Positions 60,485-64,000 of a stretch of DNA of 64,000 nucleotides are shown piece by piece. The stretch is from Mucilaginibacter jinjuensis (GTDB taxonomy: Bacteria > Bacteroidota > Bacteroidia > Sphingobacteriales > Sphingobacteriaceae): contig NZ_CP117167.1 of assembly GCF_028596025.1 (NCBI RefSeq), positions 1,798,001-1,862,000 on the forward strand, in the 5' to 3' direction. The notes below the pieces were generated by a model, which searched no databases, was not told where the DNA came from, and saw only the letters and a program-made list of their open reading frames with translations. Every line of letters starts with the position of its first letter. Position 1 is the stretch's first letter. The position numbers were made by a program, and so were the translations under genes.

Positions 60485-62095
60485 ATGAACCTGCTAACCC
60501 TTTTAATTTTTATACCGCTTTTATTCGGCTTACTCATTGTGGTGCTGCCTTCGTCGCTGCGCAACAGCTATAAATATATTACTTTGCTGGCTGCCTTGGT
60601 GCAGTTGGGTATCAGCCTGCAATTGTACTTTCAGTTTAAAACAGGTGCTGCCTTTGCTGGTATTAACCACGAAAGTCAGTTCCAGTTTATTCAAAAATTG
60701 CCTTGGATCAATTTGAACCTCGGTGGCATGGGCAAAATGCAGATCGACTATTTTGTTGGGGTAGATGGGATTTCTATTACGCTGCTGGTGATGTCGGCAC
60801 TGGTGATGGTGGTTGCGGCTATTGCCTCGTGGGAGATCAATAAGAATCTGAAAGGTTTCTTTGTGCTGTTCCTCATTTTGGATATGGCGGTGTTTGGCGT
60901 GTTCTGCTCGCTCGATTTCTTCCTGTTCTATATATTTTATGAATTGATGCTGTTGCCGCTATACTTCCTCATTGGCATGTGGGGGGGGGCAAGGCGCGAG
61001 TATGCAGCCATCAAGTTTTTCCTGTACACATTATTCGGTTCAGTGTTTATGCTGCTGGTGATGGTGGGCTTGTATCTGTCGGTTAAAGATCCTGCTACGG
61101 GCAGCCATACCTTCAACATGATCCAAATGATGAACCCGGCTAATTACGATGCGCATTCGATCTTCTCAACCATCAATCATCAAACTATATTTGGGTTCCC
61201 TGCACGTACGGTTGGCTTTATCGTATTGTTTGTGGCATTTGCCATTAAGGTGCCGGTTGTGCCTTTCCATACCTGGCTACCCGATGCACACGTGGAAGCA
61301 CCAACCCCTGTTTCTATTATCCTTGCAGGTGTACTATTGAAAATAGGAGGCTACGGAATTATCCGCATCTGCGCAGGTATTTTCCCTGATGTTGCCGTAT
61401 CCGGTAGTTTCGTATTGGGGCTGTTAGGTGTGATCTCCATTTTATACGGTGCATTGAATGCTTTAGCTCAACGCGATTTAAAACGGATGATCGCTTACTC
61501 TTCAGTATCGCACATGGGTTTTGTGCTGTTGGGTATTGCTTCCTTAACAACCGAAGGTATCAGCGGGGCTGTAATGCAAATGGTGAGCCACGGCTTTTTA
61601 TCGTCGATGTTGTTCTTTTTGGTAGGGGTGATCTATACCCGGGTACACGACCGTGATATTTATAACTTCCGCGGGCTGGGTACTTTAATGCCGCAGTTTA
61701 CGGTGTTTGTAATGATCGGCTTTTTCGCCTCTTTAGGTTTGCCGGGCTTTTCGGCTTTTATCGCCGAAGCTTTTACTCTGGCAGGTGCATTTAAATCAGG
61801 ATCAACAAATGGCTTGATACCGCATTGGATGGCCGCTTGCGGAGCTCTGGGTATCCTGTTAAGCGCATGTTATTTCTTGTGGACATTACAACGCATGTTT
61901 TTCGGTACAGAACGTTTAAAAGGTGGTGATGCCTGGAAACATGCACTGAAAGATATTAACTGGCGTGAAAAGTCCGCATTGGTTCCACTTGGTTTAATGG
62001 CTTTACTGTTAGGTGTTATGCCATCATTGGTGTTTGGAAAGATCAATGATTCGGTAATTGCATTGGTTGAATTTACTAAACAATACATCAGGTAA
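60485..62095 (+). CDS. nuoM: NADH-quinone oxidoreductase subunit M
   Basis: A 536-residue antiporter-like subunit with about 14 helices. FYIFYELMLLPLYFLIGMWG holds the conserved glutamate, KVPVVPFHTWLPDAHVEAPT the lysine region, and AYSSVSHMGFVLLGIASLT is also typical. Five bases after nuoL; the nuoN ATG follows four bases after its stop. Confidence 0.96.
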   Translation: MNLLTLLIFIPLLFGLLIVVLPSSLRNSYKYITLLAALVQLGISLQLYFQFKTGAAFAGINHESQFQFIQKLPWINLNLGGMGKMQIDYFVGVDGISITLLVMSALVMVVAAIASWEINKNLKGFFVLFLILDMAVFGVFCSLDFFLFYIFYELMLLPLYFLIGMWGGARREYAAIKFFLYTLFGSVFMLLVMVGLYLSVKDPATGSHTFNMIQMMNPANYDAHSIFSTINHQTIFGFPARTVGFIVLFVAFAIKVPVVPFHTWLPDAHVEAPTPVSIILAGVLLKIGGYGIIRICAGIFPDVAVSGSFVLGLLGVISILYGALNALAQRDLKRMIAYSSVSHMGFVLLGIASLTTEGISGAVMQMVSHGFLSSMLFFLVGVIYTRVHDRDIYNFRGLGTLMPQFTVFVMIGFFASLGLPGFSAFIAEAFTLAGAFKSGSTNGLIPHWMAACGALGILLSACYFLWTLQRMFFGTERLKGGDAWKHALKDINWREKSALVPLGLMALLLGVMPSLVFGKINDSVIALVEFTKQYIR

Positions 62096-62099
62096 ACTA

Positions 62100-63611
62100 A
62101 TGAACAATCTGTTAGCGTCACTTCCCGATCAGCTTAGTAAAACTATAGGCAGCCTTCCATATTTTAACCCGGAATTGTACCTGGCTGGACTTTTTTTACT
62201 GGTGCTGATAACAGATCTCATTTATGGGCGCTATTCTGACTGGGTATGCCGTGTTATAGCAGCCGCAGGTCTGTTGGTAATTTTATTTAAAGATCTGCAA
62301 CAAATTAGGTTATTGCAATTGCATGGAGATACCGTTTTTCTGTTCAATAATATGTTGCTGCTGCATAAAACGGGGATTTCATTTAAGCTCATTATCGATT
62401 TTTTTGCTTTTATTCTCATTATATATTTCGGGCTTGATAAACGCTTGAAAGCACATCCCAAAGGTTTATCTGATCTGTATACTATTGTTATCGCTTCTGT
62501 ATTGGGGTTGCACATCATGATAATGTCGGTTAACCTGTTGGCTGTTTATCTGGCAGTCGAGATGGTTTCGCTCGCATCATACTTATTGGCAGCCTACCGT
62601 TCTGAGAATGGCTTTAGTGCTGAGGCGGGTTTAAAATATGTACTGTTTGGTGCTGTATCTTCGGCAATTATGCTGTATGGCATTTCATTGCTATATAGCC
62701 TCACCGGCTCGCTCGATTATTTTGGCGGAAACCTGGTGCCTGGATTAATGGCAACTAACCCGGCAATCGTTTCAGTTGCTATAATAATGGTGTTGGTGGG
62801 TATCGGTTTTAAACTTTCATTTATACCTATGCACTTCTGGGTTCCCGACGTTTACCAGGGGGCTCCTACACCTGTAACCGCATATTTGTCAACCTTGCCT
62901 AAAGTTGCAGCCTTTGCACTGCTTATTAATTTTTTAATCCCATTTGCGTTTAATGTAAAATGGGTTTCTTTTGATTTCAGATTGTTTTTATCGGTTATCG
63001 GTACCATTACCATGATAGCGGGAAACTTTGCCGCAGTATGGCAGAAGAATATCAAACGTATTCTGGCTTATTCGAGTATTGGGCATACAGGTTTTGCACT
63101 GATGGCGGTCGCTACGTTTACAACTCAGGGTATATCTGCCTTACTATTTTACCTGGCAGCTTATATATTTGCCAATATAGCTGCCCTAATGCTGGTTACC
63201 TATTTTGCTGATGTAACCGGTGCCGAAGACCTGGATGGTTACAAAGGCTTAGGTTTAAAGCATCCTGTAGCTGCCATAAGCTTTGTTGTGATCCTGATTT
63301 CTTTAGCAGGATTGCCGGTAAGCGCCGGATTTAACGGAAAGTTGCTGGTGTTTTCGTCAGTTTACTCTGTTTATGAGCAAAATCACAATATTTGGTTGCT
63401 TATTTTGATGGTAACAGGGGCATTAACCACGGTAGTTTCCCTGTTTTACTATATCAAGATCCCTTTATACTTGTTTTTGAAAAAGCAGGAAGTAGATAAT
63501 ATTGCATCATCTTCAATAGGCGTTAAATGGCTGATTGTGGTTTCTGTTATTTTAACATTTATAGTGCTTTTATTGGGCGTATTCCCTACTTATTTAGTAG
63601 GCATATTGTAA
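62100..63611 (+). CDS. nuoN: NADH-quinone oxidoreductase subunit N
   Basis: A 503-residue antiporter-like subunit. AVYLAVEMVSLASYLLAAYR has the conserved glutamate, GFKLSFIPMHFWVPDVYQGA the lysine region, and ILAYSSIGHTGFALMAVATF follows. The start at ATG 62100 gives MNNLLASLPDQLSKTIG; the frame extends upstream into nuoM but those codons overlap nuoM coding sequence. Last gene of the nuoHIJKLMN block. Confidence 0.95.
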   Translation: MNNLLASLPDQLSKTIGSLPYFNPELYLAGLFLLVLITDLIYGRYSDWVCRVIAAAGLLVILFKDLQQIRLLQLHGDTVFLFNNMLLLHKTGISFKLIIDFFAFILIIYFGLDKRLKAHPKGLSDLYTIVIASVLGLHIMIMSVNLLAVYLAVEMVSLASYLLAAYRSENGFSAEAGLKYVLFGAVSSAIMLYGISLLYSLTGSLDYFGGNLVPGLMATNPAIVSVAIIMVLVGIGFKLSFIPMHFWVPDVYQGAPTPVTAYLSTLPKVAAFALLINFLIPFAFNVKWVSFDFRLFLSVIGTITMIAGNFAAVWQKNIKRILAYSSIGHTGFALMAVATFTTQGISALLFYLAAYIFANIAALMLVTYFADVTGAEDLDGYKGLGLKHPVAAISFVVILISLAGLPVSAGFNGKLLVFSSVYSVYEQNHNIWLLILMVTGALTTVVSLFYYIKIPLYLFLKKQEVDNIASSSIGVKWLIVVSVILTFIVLLLGVFPTYLVGIL

Positions 63612-63712
63612 ATCGGGAATTAAATTCTTGATTATTTTATATTTTTTCTAAAATAATTACATAAAACGTTAATTATTTGTATTTTCAGCCATCTTAATTG
63701 GCTAAAACACTA

Positions 63713-64000
63713 ATGAAACGTTATCTCCCTTTCTCTCTCATTATCGTAATTCTAGTACTTACATTTATCCATCCTTCGGTTGATATTAAGGTTGCAGCAC
63801 CTGGTGATGCAACTCATTTTGATACCGGCGACATTGCCTGGATGCTGGTTTCGACAGCCCTGGTATTGATTATGACACCCGGACTTGCCTTTTTCTATGG
63901 CGGTATGGTGAATAAGAAAAATGTGATCTCTACCATGTTGCAGAGTTTGATCTGTATGGTGATAGTTACCGTAATGTGGGTAATATTTGGATTTAGTTTA
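63713..64000 (+). CDS. amtB: Ammonium transporter, N-terminal part (continues past the window)
   Basis: An open frame of 96 codons from ATG 63713 to the window edge. A signal-like first helix (RYLPFSLIIVILVLTF) is followed by DTGDIAWMLVSTALVLIMT and PGLAFFYGGMVNKKNVISTM, the hallmark of Amt/MEP ammonium channels, then VIVTVMWVIFGFSL. The mature channel would have 11 helices. It is 101 bases after nuoN, likely a separate unit; a glnK (PII) neighbour might lie beyond the edge. Confidence 0.95.
   Translation, partial: MKRYLPFSLIIVILVLTFIHPSVDIKVAAPGDATHFDTGDIAWMLVSTALVLIMTPGLAFFYGGMVNKKNVISTMLQSLICMVIVTVMWVIFGFSL

Overview
The window looks like a chromosome segment of a Bacteroidota, most likely family Sphingobacteriaceae (Mucilaginibacter/Pedobacter-like). 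The genus is an inference; no rRNA is present to check it. Signs are type IX secretion genes (porT, porG, a sorting-domain cargo), a TonB-receptor-type protein with a carboxypeptidase-like N-terminal domain, the porG-uppS-bamA-skp-skp order, a split transketolase, menaquinone genes, TAnnTTTG-type -7 promoter elements, and intergenic stem-loop repeats. I saw no tRNA, rRNA, CRISPR array, prophage or insertion-sequence transposase.

Layout. 1-3.3 kb: PadR regulator with the start of its partner gene, a cupin, and a quinone redox pair (mdaB-like plus a YgiN-like monooxygenase) divergent from a LysR regulator. 3.3-12.7 kb: a TPR histidine kinase, gyrB, a Skp-like lipoprotein, guanine deaminase, thioredoxin, a DUF58 protein and an OmpR-type two-component pair. 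12.8-20.2 kb: a glycan island (GH130, two GT4 glycosyltransferases, one fused to a helical barrel-like domain) interrupted by a RES-Xre toxin-antitoxin pair, then a class III aminotransferase. 20.4-27.9 kb: an ECF sigma operon whose membrane protein carries six VPxNYF repeats, split transketolase, Bcp peroxiredoxin, M23 peptidase, FAH-family hydrolase and a mini type IX cargo. 28-34.4 kb: Kup, a VOC protein, an outer-membrane receptor interrupted by an amber codon, and EngB. 34.4-42.5 kb: a DUF559 nuclease gene embedded in palindromic repeats, UbiA-type prenyltransferase, Crp/Fnr regulator, NAD epimerase, M3 peptidase, PAP2 phosphatase and an APC permease. 42.5-43.2 kb is a gene-free MITE-like element. 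43.2-55.5 kb: ubiE-porT, SDR, YqeY, hydrolase, CBS-ACT protein, nadK, porG, exbD, uppS, bamA, two skp genes and murI, i.e. envelope biogenesis. 55.5-55.9 kb holds an inverted partial copy of the MITE-like element. 55.9-63.6 kb: nuoHIJKLMN, the membrane arm of complex I plus NuoI, without nuoA-G beside it. The window ends inside amtB.

Much of the content is ordinary core metabolism. The parts that deserve attention are the DUF559 gene whose last codons are made of the flanking repeat, the 640-bp inverted-repeat element and its inverted copy bounding 12.8 kb, the GH130/GT4 island, the ECF/VPxNYF-repeat regulatory unit, a shared TGTATCAT inverted site at two distant oxidoreductase loci, and the amber-interrupted receptor. 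I did not find a clearly new defence or mobile system; these are leads, not proofs.
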